This document shows, one piece after another, positions 25,907-32,330 of a DNA stretch of 64,000 nucleotides (position 1 is its first letter; each line of letters begins with the position of its first letter). Under the pieces are notes generated by a model. It was not told the origin of the DNA, ran no database searches, and saw nothing but the letters and a program-made list of their open reading frames with translations. Made by a program: the position numbers and the translations under genes. This stretch comes from Alloalcanivorax mobilis (GTDB lineage: Bacteria > Pseudomonadota > Gammaproteobacteria > Pseudomonadales > Alcanivoracaceae): positions 24,991 through 88,990 of the forward strand of contig NZ_NMQZ01000022.1 of the NCBI RefSeq assembly GCF_002864685.1, written 5' to 3'.

Positions 25907-26058
25907 ACCCGATGTACTCGGCTCTCGGCATCATTGATGGGTATCTGCCGCCGGCGCGCCTGCTGGCAGGCCCGTACCATCCGGGGCCGGGCCGCCCGGG
26001 AAAAACCGGTGTTGCCGCTGCCAAGCGGGCGGCGCGCCGGCGGAGGACGCGCCGATGA
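25903..26058 (+). CDS. Small basic phage protein (51 aa)
   Basis: A 51-residue frame starting at an ATGA overlap with the preceding stop. The C-terminus is extremely basic (a run of Lys/Arg, AAKRAARRRRTRR), the N-terminus hydrophobic and aromatic, with a Pro/Gly-rich middle. It could bind nucleic acid. Support comes from the chained overlaps on both sides and a GGGAG ribosome-binding site rather than from similarity. Confidence 0.4.
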   Translation: MNPMYSALGIIDGYLPPARLLAGPYHPGPGRPGKTGVAAAKRAARRRRTRR

Positions 26059-26153
26059 TGGCCAGCCCCGAATCCATCACCCGCGCCCGCCTGATCGGCC
26101 ACGGCATCACCCTGGTGCTCTGCATGCTGGCCTGCGCCTATGTGGGGCCGTGA
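26055..26153 (+). CDS. Tiny membrane peptide (32 aa) before rep
   Basis: A 32-residue frame with one hydrophobic helix (GITLVLCMLACAYVG). It starts inside the preceding gene's last codons (ATGA overlap) and its stop overlaps the rep start (TGATG), making a coupled chain. No family recognised. Confidence 0.4.
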   Translation: MMASPESITRARLIGHGITLVLCMLACAYVGP

Positions 26154-27949
26154 TGCTGACCGCACACTGGCAACAAACCCAACAGGCGGCGATGGCAGCC
26201 CGAGCCCGGGCGCACCTGCTGGACCAGCAGAGGTTCGCGGATGAAAACCGCACCTGGGCCGAGCGCACCGCCGGGCCGGCCTGGGCGGCGCTCCAGCGCC
26301 CCTACATGGCCATCGCCCAGCGCGCCAGCTACGCCGACGCAAGCCGCTACCTGAGCGACTACGCGCCCCTGGTGCGCCATGACCTGTATCTGGCCGACAC
26401 CGATGCCGGCATACGGGCGTTTTGCGATCAGCGTGTGCAGGAATGTCGCCGCTGGATCATGGCCGAGAGCGAAACAGACGCGCTGCGCTACTGCGCCGCC
26501 ATCCTGGATCGCTACGGACTGGACTGGCCCGCGCCGGCGTCGCCGATTGATGGCCCGGCGGTGGACCTGTTCCCACTGGCCGCCCGGCTCCAGTGCCCGA
26601 AATGGTGGAGACGCCGAGTGCGCGTGCTCCAGGCGCGGGAGGTCGATCAATACGCCCGGCAACGCCGCCGCGTCGCGAAATACCGCGAGGTCTACTGTTC
26701 CGATTGGCTGGTGAAAAACCGCCGGGCGGCGGCGCGCCGGAATCGCGACATGCTGGAGAGCACCACCGCCACCAATGATGACGGCCAGGAATACACCCTG
26801 GCGGAGCTGGCCGATCTGGGCACCGCGAACCTGAGCAACCGCCGCAATGAGCTGATGACCCGCATTCGGGGATTCGAAGAAGTGGCCACCGCCAGGGGCC
26901 ACGCCGGCGTGTTCTGGACGTTCACCACCGCGAGCCGCTGGCACCGTATGCGCTGGCTACCGAAACCCGGCAAAGCTGTGAAAAACAGCCGGTGGGAGGG
27001 CAGCACGCCCCGCGACGCGCAAAACCAGCTCTGCACGCTGTGGGCGCGCATCCGGGCGGCGCTGCACCGTGCGGAAATCCGAGTTTACGGGTTCCGGGTG
27101 GCGGAGCCGCACCATGACGGCACGCCCCATTGGCATCTGCTGCTGTTCATGCGCCCGGGCGACGTGCGCGCCGCCCGCCGGATCGCTCGCCGGGTGCTGG
27201 TGATGGCCGACAACCCCACCGAGCGCGGTGCACGCCGGCGTCGATTCGAGCATGTGCAGATGGACGCCAGCCGGGGCACTGCCGCCGGCTACATCGCGAA
27301 GTACATCGCGAAAAACATTGATGGCCGGGGCGTGCGAGGCGCCCTGGGCGAGCAGGATGACGATAGCGGCCTGGACATGAGCAACGCCGCCGAGCGCGTC
27401 CAGGCATGGGCGAGCGGGTGGGGCATCCGTCAGTTTCAGCAGATCGGCGGCCCCAGCGTCACCGTGTGGCGGGAGCTGCGCCGGCTGTGGGCCAGCGGTG
27501 GCCCCACCACCGGCGACCTGTTCGACGCGGGAGACGCCCTGGAGGCCGCCGGCGAGGCAGCCGACGCCGGCGATTGGGCGGCTTACGTCGAGGCCATGGG
27601 CGGCCCGGAGCTGCCGCGTGCAAACCGGATTATCTCGCCCGGCTACTGGCTGGAGTCGGGAATCGACACCGACACCGGCGAGGTAGTACCAGGCCGGGCG
27701 ACCACCGAGTACGGCGACCGCACCGCCGGCGCGCTGTTCGGTTTATGGGCGGGCACAAAACCGGTGCTGACCCGGTTTTATCGCTGGGCGATCAGCTACG
27801 CCAGAAAACCAGAAAAGAAACCGGAAATTAAACCTGTTGCGGGGTGGTTTTTAACCGCCCCCATGGAGCTGCTGCGCGCCGCCGAAAGAATCGCGGCGGT
27901 GCGGGCTGGACCGCCGCGCCCTGGCGCGGCCTTGGACTTGTGTCAATAA
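26153..27949 (+). CDS. Rolling-circle replication endonuclease (HUH, phage GPA-type)
   Basis: A 598-residue Rep protein. Motif I is FWTFTTASRWHR; motif II, the metal-binding HUH, is HHDGTPHWHLLLFM; motif III carries two tyrosines in AGYIAKYIAKNIDG, the YxxKYxxK arrangement of the two-tyrosine GPA superfamily (phiX174 A, P2 A, PM2 P12). It would nick the origin strand and start rolling-circle replication of a circular genome. ATG 26153 was chosen because it overlaps the preceding stop and the upstream extension is a shadow of the small genes. It is the largest gene of the element. The family call is strong. Confidence 0.88.
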   Translation: MLTAHWQQTQQAAMAARARAHLLDQQRFADENRTWAERTAGPAWAALQRPYMAIAQRASYADASRYLSDYAPLVRHDLYLADTDAGIRAFCDQRVQECRRWIMAESETDALRYCAAILDRYGLDWPAPASPIDGPAVDLFPLAARLQCPKWWRRRVRVLQAREVDQYARQRRRVAKYREVYCSDWLVKNRRAAARRNRDMLESTTATNDDGQEYTLAELADLGTANLSNRRNELMTRIRGFEEVATARGHAGVFWTFTTASRWHRMRWLPKPGKAVKNSRWEGSTPRDAQNQLCTLWARIRAALHRAEIRVYGFRVAEPHHDGTPHWHLLLFMRPGDVRAARRIARRVLVMADNPTERGARRRRFEHVQMDASRGTAAGYIAKYIAKNIDGRGVRGALGEQDDDSGLDMSNAAERVQAWASGWGIRQFQQIGGPSVTVWRELRRLWASGGPTTGDLFDAGDALEAAGEAADAGDWAAYVEAMGGPELPRANRIISPGYWLESGIDTDTGEVVPGRATTEYGDRTAGALFGLWAGTKPVLTRFYRWAISYARKPEKKPEIKPVAGWFLTAPMELLRAAERIAAVRAGPPRPGAALDLCQ

Positions 27950-27963
27950 CTGTACGGTGAGCA

Positions 27964-28167
27964 ATGCGGAACGCGGATTACAGAAAATATTTTGGGGAGC
28001 GGCTGATGGTCGAGCGGGTCATTCACTGGCTGGCCGACAATCCGCCACCGAACGGGTGGCGCGGCGGTTGCTACGCCTGGGCATACGCGGAAATGCCGCT
28101 GGAGCCCGGGGAGAGATTCACGGTGAAACGGATACGCAAGGGGATTGGTGATGGCGGTAAAAAATAA
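27964..28167 (+). CDS. Hypothetical phage protein (67 aa)
   Basis: A 67-residue soluble protein with no recognised family, rich in aromatic residues and Arg/Lys (HWLADNPPPNGWRGGCYAW). It starts 14 bp after rep with GGTGAG upstream and overlaps the next gene by 17 bp. A competing frame from 27957 is less likely, because its composition is that of an off-frame shadow. Confidence 0.5.
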   Translation: MRNADYRKYFGERLMVERVIHWLADNPPPNGWRGGCYAWAYAEMPLEPGERFTVKRIRKGIGDGGKK

Positions 28168-28519
28168 CGCGGTGGTAGGGCACATCGAGTGCCCGCTGTG
28201 CAACGGCAACGCCACGGTGCATTCGTGCATGGTGGGGCGCGGGCGAGCGCGTGAGGCGCTGTACATCCGGTGTGGGACTGTCTCGAACGGCTGCGGCTGC
28301 ATCCAGCCCTACGGCCCCACCGGGCAGGCGTTTATCCGCGACCGATACCGGCCAATCGACGCGCCCGCCGCCGATCCGGCCCCGGCGCCCGGCCCTGAAC
28401 CGGTGGCCGATCCCGCGCCGGCGGCGAACGGCGATGAATACACGCCGGGCGAGCCGGCGGAAACCGATCAAAAACCGAAACGGCGCGGGTTCCTGTCCGC
28501 GCTACTGAGCGAGGAGTAA
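28151..28519 (+). CDS. Zinc-ribbon-like phage protein with Pro/Ala-rich tail
   Basis: A 122-residue protein. Residues 12-50 hold a putative four-cysteine zinc ribbon (CPLCNGNATVHSC, then RCGTVSNGCGC), reminiscent of Ogr/Delta-type phage transcription activators. The second half is disordered, alternating Pro, Ala and Glu (DPAPAPGPEPVADPAPA). Placed between rep and the packaging ATPase, it could switch on the late capsid genes; that role is inferred. ATG 28151 is preferred over TTG 28145. Confidence 0.6.
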   Translation: MAVKNNAVVGHIECPLCNGNATVHSCMVGRGRAREALYIRCGTVSNGCGCIQPYGPTGQAFIRDRYRPIDAPAADPAPAPGPEPVADPAPAANGDEYTPGEPAETDQKPKRRGFLSALLSEE

Positions 28520-28526
28520 GCCACGG

Positions 28527-29018
28527 ATGGCGACCAAAAAACCGGAAAAAACCGAAACCCCGGCCACGGACGGCCAACACGCTAAACCAGAGCCTAAGCC
28601 AGAACCGATACCGGAAAAACCGGATTACTCGGCGCTGGAGGCCATCGCCGGAGAAGACAGCGCGAACGACGATTACAAACCGGAGCCGGGCGGTGATAAA
28701 CCGGAACCGGCCAGCGTCGGCGCCAAGGAACTGGCCATGCTGTATCACATGGTTTACGGCGTCGCGGCGGCCCGCCTGGGCGCCCATTGGGCGATCACCG
28801 AAACCGAGGCCAATGACCTGGGCCGGGCCACCGACGCTGTGCTGGCCAAATACGGTGCCCGAATGGCGATGGGGCCGGAGTTCACGTTGGTGATGACGGC
28901 GGCGATCATCACCGCGCCCCGCGCCATGCTGACCCTGGCGGATCGTGGCAAAAAACCGGACGAAAAACCGAAACAAGCCGAACCGGCCAGCCTGGAGGCG
29001 GGCGATGGCGGTCAATAA
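28527..29018 (+). CDS. Phage protein with charged Pro-rich ends and hydrophobic centre
   Basis: A 163-residue protein: residues 1-60 and 140-163 are KPE/PEP-rich and probably disordered, while the centre (about 65-137, AKELAMLYHMVYGVAAARLG to LVMTAAIITAPRAMLTLA) is hydrophobic and helical, with at least one possible membrane segment at TLVMTAAIITAPRAM. It overlaps the ATPase gene by 14 bp. It may be a membrane partner of the packaging ATPase; no family is recognised. Confidence 0.55.
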   Translation: MATKKPEKTETPATDGQHAKPEPKPEPIPEKPDYSALEAIAGEDSANDDYKPEPGGDKPEPASVGAKELAMLYHMVYGVAAARLGAHWAITETEANDLGRATDAVLAKYGARMAMGPEFTLVMTAAIITAPRAMLTLADRGKKPDEKPKQAEPASLEAGDGGQ

Positions 29019-29643
29019 AAACCCAGCGCTCGACGCCCGGCACACGCTGGTGGTGGGCGCCACCGGCGCCGGTAAATCTCAGGCCATTAAAAACCTGATA
29101 CCGCGACGGGGTGTGCGCGTGATCGCGTTCGATCCGGACGGCGATCACGGGTGCCATGAGTTCGCCAGCCTGCCGGCGTTTGCCCGGGAGCTGAAGAGGG
29201 CGGACCGGTCGGGGCGCAATTATCGGCTGGCCTACACCGGCGCCACCAGTCCAGACGATTTGCAGCGGTTTTGTTCCTGTGTGTGGGCAGTGCTGGACGG
29301 CAACCGCGATACGCATGTGATTTTGGAAGAGGCCGCGCAGTTCACAAGCGGCAGCGGTCCAGCCACCGATGCCCTGGCAAACCTCTACCTGCGGTCGCGC
29401 AAATACGGCGGCATCTTGTACGGGGTGGGGCAGCGGGCAGCGGAGATTCCCAGCACCATGCGCATGAACAGCGCCCACAAGTACATTGGCGTGCTCCAGG
29501 GTTCTTTGGACGCAAAAGCGGCCATGGCGATGACCGATATACCGGTGGAAACCCTGCTGAAAACCCCGCCCAAGCAGTTGCGATTTTGGCGGAAGTCGGA
29601 TGGCGAAGCACCCGAATACCTGCAATTCAAATATCTCGGCTGA
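29005..29643 (+). CDS. FtsK/HerA-type genome-packaging ATPase
   Basis: A 212-residue P-loop ATPase. Walker A is VVGATGAGKSQAIKNL, Walker B is THVILEEAAQF, and the sensor-like segment GVGQRAAEIPSTMRMNSAHK matches the FtsK-HerA packaging ATPases of membrane-containing icosahedral phages (PRD1 P9, PM2 P9). It lacks the membrane helix and C-terminal domain of filamentous-phage Zot/pI proteins. ATG 29005 keeps the ATPase core and overlaps the previous gene; an in-frame ATG at 28945 would add 20 basic residues. It would drive DNA into a preformed capsid. Confidence 0.8.
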   Translation: MAVNKNPALDARHTLVVGATGAGKSQAIKNLIPRRGVRVIAFDPDGDHGCHEFASLPAFARELKRADRSGRNYRLAYTGATSPDDLQRFCSCVWAVLDGNRDTHVILEEAAQFTSGSGPATDALANLYLRSRKYGGILYGVGQRAAEIPSTMRMNSAHKYIGVLQGSLDAKAAMAMTDIPVETLLKTPPKQLRFWRKSDGEAPEYLQFKYLG

Positions 29644-29670
29644 ATTAAATTAAACCTAAAAAACAGGTGA

Positions 29671-29695
29671 ACGGCGCTGCGGCGCCGTTTTTTTT
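29671..29695 (+). terminator. Intrinsic terminator after the packaging ATPase
   Basis: A perfect 7-bp stem (ACGGCGC with GCGCCGT), four-base loop TGCG and eight T residues. It splits the rightward train into an early/replication block and a late/structural block. The following 29696-29791 has no supported gene and probably holds the late promoter. Confidence 0.88.
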
Positions 29696-29791
29696 GTTGA
29701 CCGGAAACCTGAACGCCATGGTTCGCTGCGTCCTGCACCCGCCGGCGATTCGCACCCGCCGGCACCAGGACAGGGATGGAGAGGCACAGGG

Positions 29792-29848
29792 ATGTGCGCC
29801 TTTTTCACCCGGTGGTTTGCTAAACAACCGTGGGAACACTACCGATGA
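29792..29848 (+). CDS. Candidate 18-residue peptide at the head of the late block
   Basis: A very short frame (MCAFFTRWFAKQPWEHYR) rich in aromatic and basic residues, with GAGG upstream and a stop overlapping the next start in ATGA. Coupling and position are the only support; it may merely be a leader. Confidence 0.25.
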   Translation: MCAFFTRWFAKQPWEHYR

Positions 29849-29940
29849 ACAAGTCACGTTTGATTACCGTCGCGATGGCCGTTGCTGTTATCGCCGTGCT
29901 GAACCGCACTAGCCAGGGTAAAACCCTGCTGAACGGCTAA
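29845..29940 (+). CDS. Small membrane protein (31 aa)
   Basis: A 31-residue protein: short basic N-terminus (MNKSR), one hydrophobic helix (LITVAMAVAVIAVL) and a short polar tail. This is the form of the tiny membrane proteins in internal-membrane phages. Its stop overlaps the next start (TAATG). No homologue recognised. Confidence 0.5.
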   Translation: MNKSRLITVAMAVAVIAVLNRTSQGKTLLNG

Positions 29941-30104
29941 TGGACGCGCTCAGCGATCCGGTCGGCTACGTCCGACAAAACACTGACCCGAAGATCGTGG
30001 TCAGTTCCGTGATAGCAGCCATCGCCGTGGGCGGTGTGCTGTTGTTAATGAGTAAATCCGGTGTTGGCCCGCTCCAAGCGGTGGCCCGCGCCGCCGGCAA
30101 ATAG
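29940..30104 (+). CDS. Small membrane protein (54 aa)
   Basis: A 54-residue protein with an acidic N-terminus (MDALSDP), one helix (IVVSSVIAAIAVGGVLLLM) and a basic C-terminus. It resembles in layout a filamentous coat subunit, but it lies just before a 282-residue beta-rich capsid candidate and among many other one-helix proteins, so a phage membrane protein is more likely. It is coupled to the preceding gene. Confidence 0.55.
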   Translation: MDALSDPVGYVRQNTDPKIVVSSVIAAIAVGGVLLLMSKSGVGPLQAVARAAGK

Positions 30105-30116
30105 CAGGGACGCAAA

Positions 30117-30965
30117 ATGCCTCTCGCAATCGAGCGTAACGAAATTGAATTGACCACTCCGAACGGGGTGAGCAAGGGCGGTGTGGCCACGTTCCAGTTG
30201 CCGCGCGGCCTGCGGTTCCATCATCTGCGGATCGAGTACACCGGCGTGCTCGCCGACTACCCGGAAATCCGCGTAAAGGCGAACACCGAGACGGTCCGCC
30301 GCTACTCGTTTACCGAACAGGACATGATGAATCAGGCCGACAAATTGCCGGCTGCCGGTGACCTCGGTTACCTGCTGGTTCCGTTCGATAAAATCCACGG
30401 TCGCATCCGCGAATCCGAGGAAGAAACCGCGCTCAACGTGGGCCGCCCTGCTGGCGCCGATCCGCAACCCGGCGAGATCACTAACGCCGAGGTGCAGATT
30501 GAAATCAGCGGCGCCATGGCTGTGGACCCGCAACTGAAAATTTGGGCCACCGTGAGCAACGCGGTGCCCGGTGGCGCCGGCATTGTGCGCCACTTCGTGA
30601 AAACGTCTCGCAACGCCGGCGGCGCCGGTGAGCTGGACATCCAGGATTTGGATTACAACCGCCCCAACCGGGCGTTTATCCGCCGCATGTTCCTGGCCAC
30701 CGATAAAATTTCCCGGATCAAAATCAAACGGGATGACCGGATCATTTTCGACCGCTCCCGGGCGATCAACAACGGCGTGATTCTGGAGGGTGGTTACCGC
30801 GTCCAGCCCGCCGGCTACACGCTGATCGACCGGTCTGAATACGGCTACGGCGGCCTGCGGATCAGCACTATCGGTGCACAGTCGTTCCGCCTCCAGCTCG
30901 AATTCACCGAGGCGGCGCCGTCGTTCGGGATCATCACCGAGTACATCGGCGCGCTGGTCGCGTAA
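30117..30965 (+). CDS. Candidate double jelly-roll major capsid protein
   Basis: A 282-residue protein with no membrane helix and dense beta-strand patterning in two halves (about 10-135 and 140-282). Typical strands are ATFQLPRGLRFHHLRIEYTG, LKIWATVSNAVPGG, KISRIKIKRDDRIIFDRS and SFRLQLEFTEAAPSFGIITE, the last resembling the C-terminal strand pair of PM2 P2-like major capsid proteins. P2 of PM2 is 269 residues, so length fits. A strong AGGGA site precedes the ATG. The gene follows the terminator-separated late block and is followed by small membrane proteins. The fold is inferred, not proven. Confidence 0.7.
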   Translation: MPLAIERNEIELTTPNGVSKGGVATFQLPRGLRFHHLRIEYTGVLADYPEIRVKANTETVRRYSFTEQDMMNQADKLPAAGDLGYLLVPFDKIHGRIRESEEETALNVGRPAGADPQPGEITNAEVQIEISGAMAVDPQLKIWATVSNAVPGGAGIVRHFVKTSRNAGGAGELDIQDLDYNRPNRAFIRRMFLATDKISRIKIKRDDRIIFDRSRAINNGVILEGGYRVQPAGYTLIDRSEYGYGGLRISTIGAQSFRLQLEFTEAAPSFGIITEYIGALVA

Positions 30966-30988
30966 ACGGGCCGGAGTAGGGGAACCGC

Positions 30989-31273
30989 ATGAGCATCTGG
31001 TCTCAGATCGGCGACACGTTCGGCGACGCCTGGGAGACGGTTAACACCGGCGCCCAGCAGTACGTGAAAAATGAGGTTGGCGATTGGGTTTCCGAGCAGC
31101 AGGGCCGCCCGGAAACCGTCAACCAGGAGGCGTCGCCGGCGCCCTATGCCGGTGACGCGGCAGTGGCCCAGCAACAGGCCGACGCGATCCGCGCCACGCT
31201 CCAACAGTGGAAAACCCCGGCCATGCTGGTCCTGGGTGGTCTCGCCGTCTACCTGATTGCGAGCCGCATCTGA
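30989..31273 (+). CDS. Phage membrane protein with C-terminal helix (94 aa)
   Basis: A 94-residue protein. The first 70 residues are polar, Gln- and acid-rich and helical (GDAWETVNTGAQQYVKNEV), and the end is one membrane helix (AMLVLGGLAVYLIASRI). It lies 23 bp after the capsid gene and overlaps the next gene in TGATG. Probably anchored in the phage inner membrane facing the capsid; no family recognised. Confidence 0.6.
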   Translation: MSIWSQIGDTFGDAWETVNTGAQQYVKNEVGDWVSEQQGRPETVNQEASPAPYAGDAAVAQQQADAIRATLQQWKTPAMLVLGGLAVYLIASRI

Positions 31274-31524
31274 TGGTGGGCATCGGCGGACTACTCGGCG
31301 GGATGGGCGGCCAGGGCTCGTCATTCGGCAACGCCGGCCCGAGCTCCGTGGGCGACACCTTCACCGGTGCCGTGGACATGGGCGGGCCGGTCGTGAACTT
31401 CGCGGGCGCCGGCGGAACGGCAACGTCATCAACCGGCGGCCTGCCGGCGCTCTCACCCAACACCATGATGCTGGCCGGCGCTGCGGCGCTGGTGCTGCTG
31501 CTGGTGTGGAAGCGCAAAAAGTAA
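31273..31524 (+). CDS. Gly-rich phage membrane protein (83 aa)
   Basis: An 83-residue protein. The N-terminal 55 residues are glycine- and serine-rich (GIGGLLGGMGGQGSSFG), then one helix (MMLAGAAALVLLLVW) and a basic tail KRKK. The low-complexity start resembles small virion membrane proteins rather than a signal peptide. Translationally coupled to the gene before it. Confidence 0.6.
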   Translation: MVGIGGLLGGMGGQGSSFGNAGPSSVGDTFTGAVDMGGPVVNFAGAGGTATSSTGGLPALSPNTMMLAGAAALVLLLVWKRKK

Positions 31525-31982
31525 CGCGCTGGTGCCCGGCGGTTCATGCCGCTGTGGTGGCCAGCACAGGAACAGAGGCCGCCGTCGAGCTGCGAGACAT
31601 GTGGCAACGGCGCGAGGTCGCCGCGTTCACCGCCGCCGGCAGTGTAGTGGTGATCGAGATATGGCGGGATGCCGATGGCCTGGTCGGGGCGTTCCAGGCC
31701 TGCCAGGGGCCGGGCGCCTACGCGATCACCCGGGCGGTGATCGAACAGGCCGCCGGCGCCGGGGTTCAGCGGTTTCAGTGTGAGGCGGACACCGCCGCCC
31801 ATGCGCGCCTCTACGGTCGCTGGGGGCGCTGGCTACAAAACGCGGGAGTGATAACAGAGTGGCGAGTAGCAGCAGTTCCAAACAATCGACCAGCGTCACC
31901 AATGTCCGCGAGGACAACATTTTCTCCAACTCGGGCGTATCGGGTGACGTTCTCAATATCGGCAAAGCGGGCGGCGACGTAA
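31506..31982 (+). CDS. GNAT-like protein in the structural module (ends uncertain)
   Basis: A frame of up to 158 residues; the reliable core is about residues 18-120. The segment AITRAVIEQAAGAGVQRFQC followed by ADTAAHARLYGRWGRWLQNAG has the look of the C-terminal half of a GNAT acyltransferase, including the common residue after alpha-4 (RLYGRWG). The start is uncertain: GTG 31506 overlaps the previous gene by 19 bp, while GTG 31554 and ATG 31599 are alternatives. Its last 124 bp are shared with the next gene in another frame, so it may end functionally near 31860. Confidence 0.4.
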   Translation: MEAQKVTRWCPAVHAAVVASTGTEAAVELRDMWQRREVAAFTAAGSVVVIEIWRDADGLVGAFQACQGPGAYAITRAVIEQAAGAGVQRFQCEADTAAHARLYGRWGRWLQNAGVITEWRVAAVPNNRPASPMSARTTFSPTRAYRVTFSISAKRAAT

Positions 31983-32329
31983 CCGTCAACACCACCGATC
32001 ACGGCGCCGTCGCGGCGGCCCTGGAGGCAAACCAGGGCATCGCGTCAACGGCGTTCGAGCAGGCCTTCGGCTTCGGCAACGCCGCGCTGGACGCGAACAC
32101 CGACACCGTAGAAACCGCTCTCAACGCGAACCGCGACGTGATATCCGATGCGTTTTCATCGATGGAGTGGCGCGACCAGCAACAGAGCCAGCAGATCAGC
32201 CGGGCGTTCGATTTCGCCCAAAGCGCCGCCACCAGTGACAGCGCTGAAACCATGCAATCCGCATTCAAATACACCGCGTTGGCCGTGGCTGCTGCCGCCG
32301 GCGCCTACCTGATTAGCCGGAGCGCCTGA
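31859..32329 (+). CDS. Helical phage membrane protein (156 aa)
   Basis: A 156-residue protein starting at GTG. Residues 1-40 are Ser/Asn-rich, then a long amphipathic helical region with repeated Ala/Asn/Asp patterns (HGAVAAALEANQGIASTAFE and NTDTVETALNANRDVISDAF) suggesting coiled coil, and a C-terminal helix (YTALAVAAAAGAYLISRS). It follows GGGAG by about 10 bp. Its shape suggests a membrane-anchored internal virion protein; no family assigned. Confidence 0.6.
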   Translation: MASSSSSKQSTSVTNVREDNIFSNSGVSGDVLNIGKAGGDVTVNTTDHGAVAAALEANQGIASTAFEQAFGFGNAALDANTDTVETALNANRDVISDAFSSMEWRDQQQSQQISRAFDFAQSAATSDSAETMQSAFKYTALAVAAAAGAYLISRSA

Positions 32330-32330
32330 T

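Noticed and set aside
29667..29912. An 81-codon frame across the phage late-promoter region
   Set aside because: It begins inside the terminator, has shadow-like composition and conflicts with the better-supported overlapping small genes.
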